Shown in pieces: positions 1-8,198 of a stretch of DNA of 25,166 bases. The notes beneath the pieces are model-generated. The model was given only the letters and a program-made list of their open reading frames with translations. It had not been told where the DNA came from and did no database searches. The position numbers and the translations under genes were made by a program. Where the stretch lies: contig JBFHVL010000016.1 in the NCBI GenBank assembly GCA_041589565.1, positions 1 through 25,166 on the forward strand. Reading direction: 5' to 3'. Positions within the stretch are counted from its first letter, which is position 1. The number at the start of each line of letters is the position of its first letter. The stretch is from Pleionea sp041589565. Its GTDB lineage: Bacteria; Pseudomonadota; Gammaproteobacteria; Enterobacterales; Kangiellaceae.

Positions 1-300
1 CGGCTCATTGGTAATTGGCTCGTTCGTTTCAATGGATGATACTTCTTGCGAGTTATTATCGTATCCATAGCCGCCGCCCTGAATAATAAACCCAGGTACT
101 GAGCGATGAATAATGGAGTTCTCATAAGATCCTAAAGACACATATTCCAGAAAGTTAGCTACGGTCTCTGGAGTCGTTTCATCAAACAGGTTGACCCGTA
201 TAGTGCCTTTGTTGGTCTGGAACTCCACAATGGTGGCATGAGCTTGCATTGTACAAAAAGTCAAAGCAAAAGCGGCTAATAGATCTTTGGTTATGCGCAT
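1..300 (-). CDS. Exported peptidyl-prolyl isomerase, cyclophilin type (partial, 3' end outside window)
   Basis: The first 100 codons are present; the gene runs off the left edge. The protein starts with a signal peptide (MRIT..., hydrophobic core, cleavage expected after AHA near residue 22), so the mature enzyme should be periplasmic. The mature part opens with the cyclophilin beta-strand pattern (VEFQTNKGTIRVNLF), then TPETVANFLEYV, then the diagnostic block HRSVPGFIIQGGG around residues 67-79. Cyclophilins catalyse cis-trans isomerisation of Xaa-Pro bonds during protein folding; the PpiA-like exported type is the nearest family. The ATG at 300 is preceded by a purine-rich AAGAGAGA about 6 nt upstream. 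It lies 180 bp upstream of the 3' end of the kinase gene on the same strand. Family certain, exact orthology not, because the C-terminal half is not visible. Confidence 0.9.
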   Translation of the reverse strand, partial: MRITKDLLAAFALTFCTMQAHATIVEFQTNKGTIRVNLFDETTPETVANFLEYVSLGSYENSIIHRSVPGFIIQGGGYGYDNNSQEVSSIETNEPITNEP

Positions 301-480
301 GGCAATCTCTCTTAATGTTATTTTGTTGCTGAGGCACAGCTTAATGAACTTAGAGGTCAAAATCCAGCACTAATAGTTGATTGGATGGCACGCTTATTAA
401 ACTTTGAGATTTTGTTTCGCTCGGTTTGAATTAACCTTGATTACAGGACATTGAGTAATATTTTTGTGCGAGAATTATCT

Positions 481-2244
481 TCAATAACCCGGTGGTTTTA
501 ATTGCTCGGCCCACCAGAGTAAAAAGTCGCGCAGTATTTGATGAATAAACAGCTTGATTTCGGGGAAGAAAAAATAGATTTGGCTGTAAGTAATAGCAAG
601 CGCAAGAAGGAGAATCCAGAAAATATTGTTCACTATTTTAAGTAGTGAGAATCCTTGTCTGGCTTTGCGTCTTAATCCAACTGGAGTAAAAGGGCGTTGT
701 GGCTTAAGTTGACTTTTAGGACGTAGCTTAACCTGCCGTAACGCCTGTTTGGCACTCGTTGCAGATGAGTAGCGATATTCCGGATCCAAAGCCAGCATTT
801 TCAGCAAGAATTCCTGCACCGGCTTAGGAAGTCGAGCATAGGGTTCGGTCCAGGCTATTTGTCCATTTTTCCACTGTAAAGGCTCACCGGTAAGCATGTG
901 ATAAAATACTGCGCCTAAGGAAAAAATATCCAGCGCCGAACTAATAGGTTCTTCTTTTTGAGGTAGGTACCAGTTCGAATGCTCATCGAGATGATGATAA
1001 TGTTCGGTCATACCGAAGTCCGACAGTTTGACATCACCATCGGCGCTAAACAAAACATTAGAAGGACGAATGTTGCCGTGGAAAATACGGTTCTGATGGG
1101 CAAAAGCGATTGCCGCCAACATCTTCTCGGCAATACTAAAAAACGATTCCAGAGTACAGGGTTGCATTAGCCGATCCGATAACGAGCCTCCACTCATATA
1201 TTCCATTACTACAATAAATGCGCGTTGGTTACTGGCCGTTCCATGAATATAAACAATATTATCGTGTTTTAAGCTGGCGAGAAGTTTGGCTTCTTTTAAT
1301 CCACTGGCATCGTTGTTGCGCTTTTTAATAACGATCAGGTCGCTGGTATTATTTTTTTCATATAAATAGACGGAGCCGAATTCATTTTCATTAAGAACAT
1401 CAAGCAGGGCAAAATTTTTACTCAAGCTGGCGATGTCCTTTTCTGCGCTGGCTTTTTGACTCGCGGCAAGATGTGCGCCTTTTATGATGTGTAACAGCTG
1501 GTTCTCGATGACTGAAGCCGAAGTTGGACGTTGTGCAGCATTGGGGTTTATACAGTGCAGAATAAGTTTTTTTATAGGGCGTGGAATATCTGATTGACTC
1601 ACTTTGTCGGGGGTGCAAGAGTCAATAAAGTTTTCGGCAAACACTTCGAACATTAGTACGCCGAATGAGTAGATATCACTGAGTATGCTTGCATTGGCTG
1701 ACGACTGTTTTACTTCTGGTGCCATATAGCGTTCGGTACCGAGTACCTGCGCCTGGCTTTTTTGCACAAAACGGTCATCGGTGTAAAAGCTGGCGATACC
1801 GAAGTCGAGAATACGGGCATTATTCTCATCATCGATAATAATATTGGCCGGCTTTATATCACGATGAACTATGCCATTTCGATGTGCATAGGATAGTCCA
1901 CGACAAACCTGGATCATATACTGAACTTTCTGACTCTTGGGAATCTCTTTGTCCTGAACAAGATCGTGCAGTGTGATCCCTTCAACATATTCCATAACAA
2001 AGAAAGGCTTGCCGTCTTCGGTGATGCCTTTGTCAATCACATGGATGATTTTGGGGTGATTAAGCCGAGCAACGATGAGTGGCTCATTCTCAAATAAGTC
2101 TTGCGCGGTTGGGTGATGTAGTAGTTGTTCCGAAAGGAACTTGATGGCGACCGTTCGTTTTAACGAAAGCTGCTCGGCTCGATAAACCTCCGACATTCCG
2201 CCTTCGCCAATTTTTTCCTGAAGTCGATACCCAGGTATGTCCAT
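481..2244 (-). CDS. Membrane-anchored serine/threonine protein kinase with C-terminal pseudokinase domain
   Basis: A 587-residue Hanks-type (PknB-like) protein with two kinase-fold domains in tandem. Domain 1 (about 6-255) looks active: glycine loop GEGGMSEVY (14-22), ATP-binding Lys35 in VAIK, catalytic loop HRDIKPAN (Asp129, Lys131, Asn134), DFG at 147-149, APE at 175-177. Domain 2 (about 278-505) keeps a Lys in VIKK (about 307) and a DFG (409-411), but the catalytic loop reads HGNIRPSN, so the catalytic Asp is Asn391, and no APE follows. It is therefore predicted to be a pseudokinase. A basic linker leads to one hydrophobic helix (about 541-560) near the C-terminus, so the kinase domains should face the cytoplasm with only a short tail outside. 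No PASTA or other sensor domain is present. ATG start at 2244. Substrates cannot be inferred; the neighbours (cyclophilin, ctlX) give no clear link. Confidence 0.92.
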   Translation of the reverse strand: MDIPGYRLQEKIGEGGMSEVYRAEQLSLKRTVAIKFLSEQLLHHPTAQDLFENEPLIVARLNHPKIIHVIDKGITEDGKPFFVMEYVEGITLHDLVQDKEIPKSQKVQYMIQVCRGLSYAHRNGIVHRDIKPANIIIDDENNARILDFGIASFYTDDRFVQKSQAQVLGTERYMAPEVKQSSANASILSDIYSFGVLMFEVFAENFIDSCTPDKVSQSDIPRPIKKLILHCINPNAAQRPTSASVIENQLLHIIKGAHLAASQKASAEKDIASLSKNFALLDVLNENEFGSVYLYEKNNTSDLIVIKKRNNDASGLKEAKLLASLKHDNIVYIHGTASNQRAFIVVMEYMSGGSLSDRLMQPCTLESFFSIAEKMLAAIAFAHQNRIFHGNIRPSNVLFSADGDVKLSDFGMTEHYHHLDEHSNWYLPQKEEPISSALDIFSLGAVFYHMLTGEPLQWKNGQIAWTEPYARLPKPVQEFLLKMLALDPEYRYSSATSAKQALRQVKLRPKSQLKPQRPFTPVGLRRKARQGFSLLKIVNNIFWILLLALAITYSQIYFFFPEIKLFIHQILRDFLLWWAEQLKPPGY

Positions 2245-2347
2245 AGCGTTGGTTTTATTTTGCTCACACTAAATAAAGTGTAGCAGCTACTCATCATTTG
2301 CCTAATTTTACCTTGCAATAAACTATTAGTCCCTGTGGAACAAAAAT

Positions 2348-3283
2348 CTATGCTTTGGGAAGAAAGTTTTCGGCCATCATGCAGCGCATACTACCGCCAC
2401 CAATATATTCTATGGTTTCAATATCGCAAGGAACGCACTGACCCAGAGACTCCAAGGTTTTTTGCTGCTGTGGAGTAAATCCTAGCCAGGCATTGGCCGA
2501 CATGGCAATTACCGGGTCGCCACTTTGACTTTTGATCTCCAAAATGTTGCCGCAAAAGTGTTGCTCAGCTTGTAGAAAGCTAATATCGAGAAGGTGAGCT
2601 TTATGATCCTGCAACTGATTTAACAGGAGTTTGCGTTGGTTGGGTGATAATGTTTCCCCACAAATCACAGCAAATTCCCGTCCTACCGACATCATCACGT
2701 TGGTGTGATAAATGGGTTGTTGATGGGATGAGTTAGCGACAAAGGTGATTGGGAGCCACTGGTACTCTTCACAATAATCAAGAAACAGTTTTTCTGAACA
2801 ACGTTCGGAAATTGCAGCATAGGCGTATCCTTCACTGTGATCAAAAACAATTGCGCCTGTGCCTTCTAATATGTCGTTGCTGTTGAAGCGATCACTGATC
2901 ATATCCAGCTGAGAAACCTGATAACCCGCTTGCTTAAACAGTTTGGTTAGCAGCTGAGGTGCGACTTCCTGTTGTCTATTCGGGGTTTTCATGGGGTAAA
3001 GGCGAATCGAGCCATCATCGTGAGTGGTAAACCAGTTATTGGGAAATACTGCATCAGGCAGCTGTTTTTCTTGCGAATGCTCTAAGACTAAAACCTCAAC
3101 TCCCACTTCGGATAACTGCTTTGCGGCGTTATCAAACTCTTGCATGGCTTTACGTTGAATATCAGTAACTTGGCCGCTGGGTTGATGCTGAAACTCGTTG
3201 TCCTGCCCTGTTTGGTCGTTATAACCGAAGTGAAACGGACGACACATGACAATACTGGAGGTGGTATGAGATTGAATCTTCAT
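2348..3283 (-). CDS. ctlX: Citrulline utilisation hydrolase CtlX-like / amidinotransferase-fold guanidino hydrolase
   Basis: A 311-residue member of the arginine deiminase/amidinotransferase superfamily. The N-terminal pattern (VMCRPFHFGYNDQT) and the length match the CtlX family. Visible active-site elements: PDAVFPNNWF (Asp77 region), LEGTGAIVFD (Glu140), HTNVMM (His193) and the C-terminal GGGSMRCMMAENF with nucleophile Cys301. The family hydrolyses guanidino/ureido groups; CtlX is linked to citrulline use, but the substrate here is not proven. The reading frame stays open to a TTG at 3322; I chose the ATG at 3283 because homologues begin just before the MxRP block and the longer form adds an uncharacteristic segment. 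No strong Shine-Dalgarno precedes it. The minus-strand terminator at 3334-3362 lies just upstream, so the gene needs its own promoter in the short interval. Symbol assigned by family resemblance. Confidence 0.8.
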   Translation of the reverse strand: MKIQSHTTSSIVMCRPFHFGYNDQTGQDNEFQHQPSGQVTDIQRKAMQEFDNAAKQLSEVGVEVLVLEHSQEKQLPDAVFPNNWFTTHDDGSIRLYPMKTPNRQQEVAPQLLTKLFKQAGYQVSQLDMISDRFNSNDILEGTGAIVFDHSEGYAYAAISERCSEKLFLDYCEEYQWLPITFVANSSHQQPIYHTNVMMSVGREFAVICGETLSPNQRKLLLNQLQDHKAHLLDISFLQAEQHFCGNILEIKSQSGDPVIAMSANAWLGFTPQQQKTLESLGQCVPCDIETIEYIGGGSMRCMMAENFLPKA

Positions 3284-3333
3284 GATGGGCAATACCGAAA
3301 GGTTATGGCAAACGAACAACAAAGAATGAAGAT

Positions 3334-3362
3334 AAAAAAAAAGGCTTGCCGGAGCAAGCCTT
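3334..3362 (-). terminator. Rho-independent terminator of the small exported-protein gene
   Basis: A perfect 9-bp stem (AAGGCTTGC / GCAAGCCTT) with a 4-nt loop occupies 3341-3362. The A-run on the plus strand (3334-3342) reads as a U-run after the hairpin on the minus strand, so it stops minus-strand transcription. It sits about 160 bp past the stop codon of the gene at 3521-3814 and insulates ctlX from it. Confidence 0.85.
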
Positions 3363-3520
3363 ACATTAGCAAAAAGTCGAGCCAGATAGGACCAAAAGGG
3401 GTAGGAGGTGCTCTGACTGCGCTAATCAATCACTGTTGGGACAGATAAAAAGTTTGAGCTACTCACTCAGGAGTTTCGGTTGAGTTAACCAAAACCCCGG
3501 AATCAATCACAACCAGGCGA

Positions 3521-3814
3521 CTAATCGGCCAAAGTTACTACATCATCCAACACCTCAACGCGGTGTTGAGCCAGTTTCATTTCAGTTGCTTCTGGCTTGG
3601 CAACGGAACCCAAGTACAATGCTTTAGGTGCTTTGAGCTGTTGTCTTAACTCGTAAACCACATCAACCAGGGCTTCTGCTTTTAAACGAGTCATTTGCAG
3701 CTCAATGTTGGTTTGGAAGTCATTGACGTCCAGTCCCAACGCTTGCGTATTTAAGCTCACGCCTGAGGTCATCAAAATCGCACTTAGCGAAATAAGTCTT
3801 GCAAACTGTTTCAT
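3521..3814 (-). CDS. Small exported protein of unknown function
   Basis: A 97-residue protein with an N-terminal signal peptide (MKQF, hydrophobic core, cleavage plausible after TQA near residue 25) and a short soluble remainder predicted to be helical. No recognised domain and no cysteines. I chose the ATG at 3814 because GAGG lies 6 nt upstream; a GTG 12 nt further up (3826) would overlap its own ribosome-binding sequence. It is a single-gene unit: divergent from the LysR-type gene and closed by the hairpin at 3334-3362. Being periplasmic or secreted is an inference from the signal peptide. Confidence 0.7.
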   Translation of the reverse strand: MKQFARLISLSAILMTSGVSLNTQALGLDVNDFQTNIELQMTRLKAEALVDVVYELRQQLKAPKALYLGSVAKPEATEMKLAQHRVEVLDDVVTLAD

Positions 3815-4059
3815 GGTTAACCTCACTCCTTCGAATTTCGGTTAAAATTGCGCTAACAAATACCTTAACCTTTACCCTTGCTTGAAACTGTTCAGGGTTA
3901 ATCCAGCAACCGAACTGCGAACCGCCTCAAATAAAACCTGTTAAAGACTGGAATCTTGTAACCTGTCTCTTGGGTACGGGGTGTATAGTAATGATCTGGA
4001 TGCATTGCCTCAAACGATCATTTATAATGTTTCGCATTAAAAAAACTAATGGATAGTTT

Positions 4060-4968
4060 ATGCCCAGACGTCTACCTCCCTTAAACAGTTTACGAGCTTT
4101 TGAAGCGGCTGCCCGGCACCTCTCATTTACTCGCGCCGCCGATGAGCTTTTTGTGACGCAGGCCGCAGTTTCTCATCAAATAAAAGGACTGGAAGAATTT
4201 CTTGGAGTCCAGTTATTTATTAGGAAAAACCGTAAGTTATTACTTACTGACGAGGGTCAGGAGTACTGGCCAAAAATACGAGACATTTTTGAAAAACTGG
4301 CGGTCGCAACAGAGCAAATTAAGGCCCAGGGTGCCTCCGGTGCATTGAATATCTCAGTGGTGCCTACCTTTGCCATAGTTTGGTTAGTGCCAAGGTTATC
4401 TCGCTTTAATGCTCTTTATCCGGATATCGAGGTGAGATTAAAGGCAACTGATCGAGAAGTAGACTTTGTTCAGGAAGATATTGATGTTGCCATTTATTAT
4501 GAAAAGGGCGATTACCCGGGTATGTATTCCGAAACTTTGCTGAATGAGTTTTTAACGCCAGTGTGTGCTCCTTCATTACTGGATGGCGATAAACCTCTCA
4601 ATGAGCCTGAAGACTTAAAGCACCACATGCTACTGCATGATGCCTCGACCGAAGAATGGCGCGACTGGCTGAAATTGGCAGGTGTGCGTGGGGTAGATCT
4701 GCGTAAAGGTCCAGTATTTTCACACTCCAGCATGGTAATGCAGGCGGCGATTCATGGGCAAGGTGTGGCCTTGGGACATAATGTGTTGGCGCAACCGGAT
4801 ATCGAAACAGGGCGTCTGTGCTGTCCTTTCGATATTGTACTACCCAGTGATTACAAGTACGATCTGGTGTGTCCAGAGGAGTGGGCCGAGCGACCTAAAA
4901 TCAAGGCCTTTCGTGACTGGATCGTCGAAACGGTGGCTCAGGAACAAGCGATGGAGTCCTTGTTCTAA
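4060..4968 (+). CDS. gcvA: LysR-type transcriptional regulator, GcvA-like
   Basis: A 302-residue LysR-family regulator. The N-terminal winged helix-turn-helix (about 7-65, SLRAFEAAARHLSFTRAADE ... VTQAAVSHQIKGLEEFLG) is very close to GcvA, the activator/repressor of the glycine cleavage operon. The rest (about 90-295) is a type 2 periplasmic-binding-like effector domain. An optimal -10 hexamer TATAAT lies at 4023-4028 and GGAT precedes the start. No glycine-cleavage genes are in the window; many gammaproteobacteria hold several GcvA-like paralogues, so the symbol marks the subfamily and not a proven regulon. The divergent neighbour is the small exported protein gene, which may be a target, since LysR regulators often control divergent genes. 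Confidence 0.88.
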   Translation: MPRRLPPLNSLRAFEAAARHLSFTRAADELFVTQAAVSHQIKGLEEFLGVQLFIRKNRKLLLTDEGQEYWPKIRDIFEKLAVATEQIKAQGASGALNISVVPTFAIVWLVPRLSRFNALYPDIEVRLKATDREVDFVQEDIDVAIYYEKGDYPGMYSETLLNEFLTPVCAPSLLDGDKPLNEPEDLKHHMLLHDASTEEWRDWLKLAGVRGVDLRKGPVFSHSSMVMQAAIHGQGVALGHNVLAQPDIETGRLCCPFDIVLPSDYKYDLVCPEEWAERPKIKAFRDWIVETVAQEQAMESLF

Positions 4969-4997
4969 TTGAGTTAATCAGTGATCTGAAACTCCGT

Positions 4998-5969
4998 CTA
5001 CTCGTCGACTTGTAAATAGTGGATGCTGAATAACTGCTGTTCATCGGTCCAGGTTTTAATCGGTTGAAACCCGGCTTTGGCTACCAGCTGGTGAAATTCC
5101 TCGATCGAATACTTGTATGAACTTTCAGTGTGAATGGTTTCGCCAGCTTTTAGTTGATACTGTTCACCTTCAATGCGCAAGGTTTGATCTTTTTCGCTTT
5201 TTAAATGCATTTCGATACGGCCTTCTGCTTCATTGTAGATGGCCGTATGCGAAAAATTGTCTGCCTCTATTTCTGCGTCCAGTCGATCTTGAATGTGGTT
5301 GAGCACATTTAAATTAAACTCTGCGGTAACGCCCTGTTCATCGTTATAGGCTTGCTCTAATACAGATTTATCCTTTTTAAGGTCGACACCGATTAATAAT
5401 CCGCCTTTTTTACCCACCAGTTTGGCGACTTGCTTTAACAACTCAACCGCATCTTTGGGCTCGAAGTTGCCAATACTGGAACCGGGAAAAAATGCGTTAT
5501 AACGTCCGGGACCAAAGTCGGGGACATTCCAGGGTTGGCTGTAATCGACTCGGTTGGCATGAACTTCAAGCCAGGGATAGTCTTCGGCCAGCTGATTTGC
5601 CGATTCAATAAGGTGCTCCTTGGAAATGTCCATAGGCACATAAATTTTAGGGCGCAGGGCTTCGAGCAGAATACGAATTTTAATGCTGCTACCGCTACCC
5701 AGTTCCAACAGAACGCTGTCTTTACCTAACAGTTCTGCAAATTCTGATGCATGCTTCTTGAGTAAGCCAATTTCTGTGCGGGTGGGATAGTATTCAGGCA
5801 GCTCAGTAATCGCATCGAACAGTTGTGAGCCTTTTTGATCATAAAAGTATTTGGGTGACAGTTTTTTTTGGGGTTGAGAAAGCCCCTCGTGCACGTCTTC
5901 TGCCATATTGTTTCGAAGCTTGTGCTGTTCGTAATAGTAAATTTGTTTTTTCTTTACCGCTTGATCCAT
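4998..5969 (-). CDS. egtD: L-histidine N-alpha-methyltransferase EgtD
   Basis: A 323-residue SAM-dependent methyltransferase of the EgtD family, which trimethylates histidine to hercynine, the first step of ergothioneine synthesis, in the cytoplasm. Evidence: the N-terminal LSPKYFYDQKGSQLFD and PEYYPTRTEIGLL blocks typical of the family, SAM motif LLELGSGSSIKIR (87-99), FPGSSIGNF (161-169) and the histidine-binding TESSYKYS near 281-288 (equivalent to the Glu282/Ser284 region of mycobacterial EgtD). Length is normal. It is the second gene of an operon with egtB: the egtB stop is 14 bp upstream and GAGGAG precedes the ATG. No egtA, egtC or egtE lies nearby. Confidence 0.95.
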   Translation of the reverse strand: MDQAVKKKQIYYYEQHKLRNNMAEDVHEGLSQPQKKLSPKYFYDQKGSQLFDAITELPEYYPTRTEIGLLKKHASEFAELLGKDSVLLELGSGSSIKIRILLEALRPKIYVPMDISKEHLIESANQLAEDYPWLEVHANRVDYSQPWNVPDFGPGRYNAFFPGSSIGNFEPKDAVELLKQVAKLVGKKGGLLIGVDLKKDKSVLEQAYNDEQGVTAEFNLNVLNHIQDRLDAEIEADNFSHTAIYNEAEGRIEMHLKSEKDQTLRIEGEQYQLKAGETIHTESSYKYSIEEFHQLVAKAGFQPIKTWTDEQQLFSIHYLQVDE

Positions 5970-5983
5970 GTCCTGCTCCTCGA

Positions 5984-7237
5984 TTAACCGTTTTTAGCCA
6001 GACGAATGCCTGACATTTGCCAGCGATCTGCCGGGTAAAAAAAGTTTCGATAAGTTGGTCTAAGATGATGATCAGGCGAAAAACAACTGCCACCTCTCAA
6101 CACCATTTGATTGCACATAAATTTGCCATTGTATTCACCAATAGCACCAATAGCGGGCTCAAATCCGGGGTAAGGCAGGTAGCTGGATTGAGTCCACTGC
6201 CAGACTTGTCCAAACCAGTTATTATTTTCTGGAACGGGGTGTAAGCCGTTTGTTTTGTATGACTGATCCTTTGTAAACTGATTGAAGCTTACTACTTCCC
6301 ACTCGAACTCGGTGGGTAAGCGATACCCCATCCATCGAGCAACAGCATCTGCTTCATAGTAGTTGATGTGACAGACCGGCGCATTGAGATCCAGTGTCTT
6401 TAGGCCAGCCAAAGTAAACTCATTAAAGTCGCCGTCAGGCGTCATCAACCAATATAACGGATGCTCAATCTGGTTTTGTGAGCGCCAACTCCAACCATCC
6501 GATAACCAAAGTAAGGGATTCTGGTAGCCACCGTCTTGAATGAACTCCAAATACTCGCCATTGCTTACCGGACGAGTCGCCAATTTTGCCGGGTGTAAAT
6601 ACACCGAGTGTTGAGGGGTTTCATTATCAAAACAAAACTGATTGCTGCTCGCCCCACAGGTATGAACACCTTCTTCAATCGTTATCCATTCTAAAGAGGA
6701 GTCGGGAAATGGTGAGAGCTGCGCAGCCTGATAAGTCGGGTATAACGGATTTTGAAAGAAATTGTATTTTAAATCAGTTAGCATCAGCTCCTGATGTTGT
6801 TTTTCGTGCTGCACCCCCAACTGTGTTCGTTGCTGTATCAATGACCAGTCTTGATGCTGAGTTTGTTGCAGCAGGGTTACCATAGCATCGGTAATCTTTT
6901 GCCGATATTCAAAAATGTCTTTGACTGTTGGGCGTGATAACAGATGACGCTTAGGGCGTAAAAAGGGTTGACCGATGGCATTGTAATAAGAGTTAAACAA
7001 GGACTCGTAGTCAGCACAAATGGGTTGATATTCCGCTAAAAATGGTTGAAGTAGAAAAGTTTCGTAAAACCAGCTGGTATGGGCTATATGCCACTTGATC
7101 GGACTCGTTTCGGCGATGGCCTGTAACCCATAATCCTCAATAGCCAGTGGTTCACACAAAGCATCTGTCATTTGACGTGACGCTAAAAAGCTCTCGATGA
7201 GATGTTGGGCTAAATGATTTGTCGGTGTATTGGTCAT
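5984..7237 (-). CDS. egtB: Ergothioneine biosynthesis sulfoxide synthase EgtB
   Basis: A 417-residue non-haem iron enzyme that joins hercynine to a thiol donor (gamma-glutamylcysteine or cysteine) with O2. The N-terminal DinB-like part carries the three-histidine iron site: His53 in WHIAHTSWF and His144/His148 in HEKQHQE. The C-terminal formylglycine-generating-enzyme-like domain (about 180-415) shows PVSNGEYLEFI, GYRLPTEFEWE, VWQWTQSSY and RGGSCFSP...RPTYRNFF. No methyltransferase domain is fused, which separates it from OvoA; EgtD is encoded immediately downstream. The frame opens at an ATG at 7264, but the ATG at 7237 has a better-placed GGA and matches the usual N-terminus, so I used it. 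Transcribed divergently from the TorF-type porin gene. Confidence 0.94.
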   Translation of the reverse strand: MTNTPTNHLAQHLIESFLASRQMTDALCEPLAIEDYGLQAIAETSPIKWHIAHTSWFYETFLLQPFLAEYQPICADYESLFNSYYNAIGQPFLRPKRHLLSRPTVKDIFEYRQKITDAMVTLLQQTQHQDWSLIQQRTQLGVQHEKQHQELMLTDLKYNFFQNPLYPTYQAAQLSPFPDSSLEWITIEEGVHTCGASSNQFCFDNETPQHSVYLHPAKLATRPVSNGEYLEFIQDGGYQNPLLWLSDGWSWRSQNQIEHPLYWLMTPDGDFNEFTLAGLKTLDLNAPVCHINYYEADAVARWMGYRLPTEFEWEVVSFNQFTKDQSYKTNGLHPVPENNNWFGQVWQWTQSSYLPYPGFEPAIGAIGEYNGKFMCNQMVLRGGSCFSPDHHLRPTYRNFFYPADRWQMSGIRLAKNG

Positions 7238-7444
7238 AAGTTTTATTCCAGCAACCACCAGCATATCGACTGGGTTTTAAAATGCAACTCGACTGCGAGA
7301 GCTTGAATCTGAAAGGTTTAGAAAAAGACCATTATGCTCAGAAAATATTACAAAAAATGAGAGAGTTGTTCTGATTCTGCCAATTATTTTCGGTAAAATA
7401 GGGCACAAATTGCATAAGAATATAAAACAGGAGCAAAACAAACT

Positions 7445-8107
7445 ATGAATAAGAAATCGTTAGTGCTGGCGTCGTCAATGTTGCTTAGCAGTAGTCTTTG
7501 GGCAAATCCGTTCGACTTTAGTGTCGGAGTTGCAAGCGATTATGTTTACCGTGGGATTAGTCATTCGGGTGAAGACCCAGCCGTACAGGCATCCATAAAA
7601 TTTCGACCTGCCAAAGGCTGGTTTGTCCGTGGTTTTGTTTCAGAAGTTGAAAGTCCCTATAACGGAAATCTGGAGTTTGAGTTTGTCGGTGGTTACGAGT
7701 TTCAGTTGGATAAAGACTTCAGTCTGATGATTGAAGGTGTATATAACGTATTCACCGACGAAGAAACCGGTGATTCGGACTATGCGGAAGCTAATGTGGT
7801 TCTCGATTACAAAAAGGTGTTTCAAGCTACTTTTGGACACACTCTCGATTACTATGGTACCGATGAATCGGCGACCTATTTAGAAGGCCGTTTCCAACTA
7901 CCTTTGCACGATGTGATCAAGACGGCTGCCTATGTGGGTTATTACTCACTCGATGGCAATGCTGGTGAAAGTTACAGTTTGGTGGGCTTCGATGCCTGGA
8001 CGCATATTGGAGACATTAAGTTTAAGGTGTCATTCACCGATACCGACATCGAAAATAGTGATCTTGCAGATAGTCGTATTTTTGTAAACGCAAGCTATCG
8101 CTTTTAA
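7445..8107 (+). CDS. TorF family putative outer-membrane porin
   Basis: A 220-residue exported protein with a signal peptide (MNKKSLV..., cleavage after LWA near residue 21). The mature part begins FDFSVGVASDYVYRGIS, the hallmark of the TorF/Gcw_chp (TIGR02001) family, and continues as alternating beta-strand-like segments to a C-terminal aromatic residue (SYRF), the signal for outer-membrane barrel insertion. These proteins are predicted small beta-barrels; substrate unknown. CAGGAG lies about 8 nt before the ATG. The coding region is followed by a long inverted repeat at 8118-8161. The 207-bp region to divergent egtB must hold both promoters; AT-rich -10-like boxes are present but I could not choose one. 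Confidence 0.85.
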   Translation: MNKKSLVLASSMLLSSSLWANPFDFSVGVASDYVYRGISHSGEDPAVQASIKFRPAKGWFVRGFVSEVESPYNGNLEFEFVGGYEFQLDKDFSLMIEGVYNVFTDEETGDSDYAEANVVLDYKKVFQATFGHTLDYYGTDESATYLEGRFQLPLHDVIKTAAYVGYYSLDGNAGESYSLVGFDAWTHIGDIKFKVSFTDTDIENSDLADSRIFVNASYRF

Positions 8108-8117
8108 TTACCTCTCA

Positions 8118-8161
8118 AGACTACGCACCTTTTCGAGTTTTATCTAAAGGTGCGTAGGTCT
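8118..8161 (+). repeat. Long inverted repeat (hairpin) after the porin gene
   Basis: Arms 8118-8132 and 8146-8161 are complementary over 15 bp with one bulged G, around a 13-nt loop. No T-run follows, so it is not a standard intrinsic terminator; it may be an mRNA 3'-end stabiliser or attenuating hairpin between the porin gene and the TIGR03546 operon. Confidence 0.5.
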
Positions 8162-8169
8162 GCTATACT
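8161..8169 (+). promoter_or_regulatory. Candidate extended -10 promoter for the TIGR03546 operon
   Basis: TGCTATACT has the extended -10 form TGnTATAAT with one mismatch and lies 30 bp before the ATG at 8199. No good -35 hexamer is at the usual distance, as tolerated by extended -10 promoters. It starts where the preceding hairpin ends. Confidence 0.35.
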
Positions 8170-8198
8170 CAGGACTTTAATCAACAAGGAGTGACTGT

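Noticed and set aside
3140..3448. 102-codon plus-strand open frame
   Set aside because: Antisense to ctlX, runs through the terminator hairpin at 3334-3362, has no ribosome-binding site and a low-complexity Lys-rich part from the A-run.
5839..6093. 84-codon minus-strand open frame across the egtB-egtD junction
   Set aside because: Lies in another frame over two well-identified genes and has no domain or start signal.
6586..6885. 99-codon plus-strand open frame
   Set aside because: Antisense shadow of egtB; the egtB frame is supported by family motifs along its whole length.
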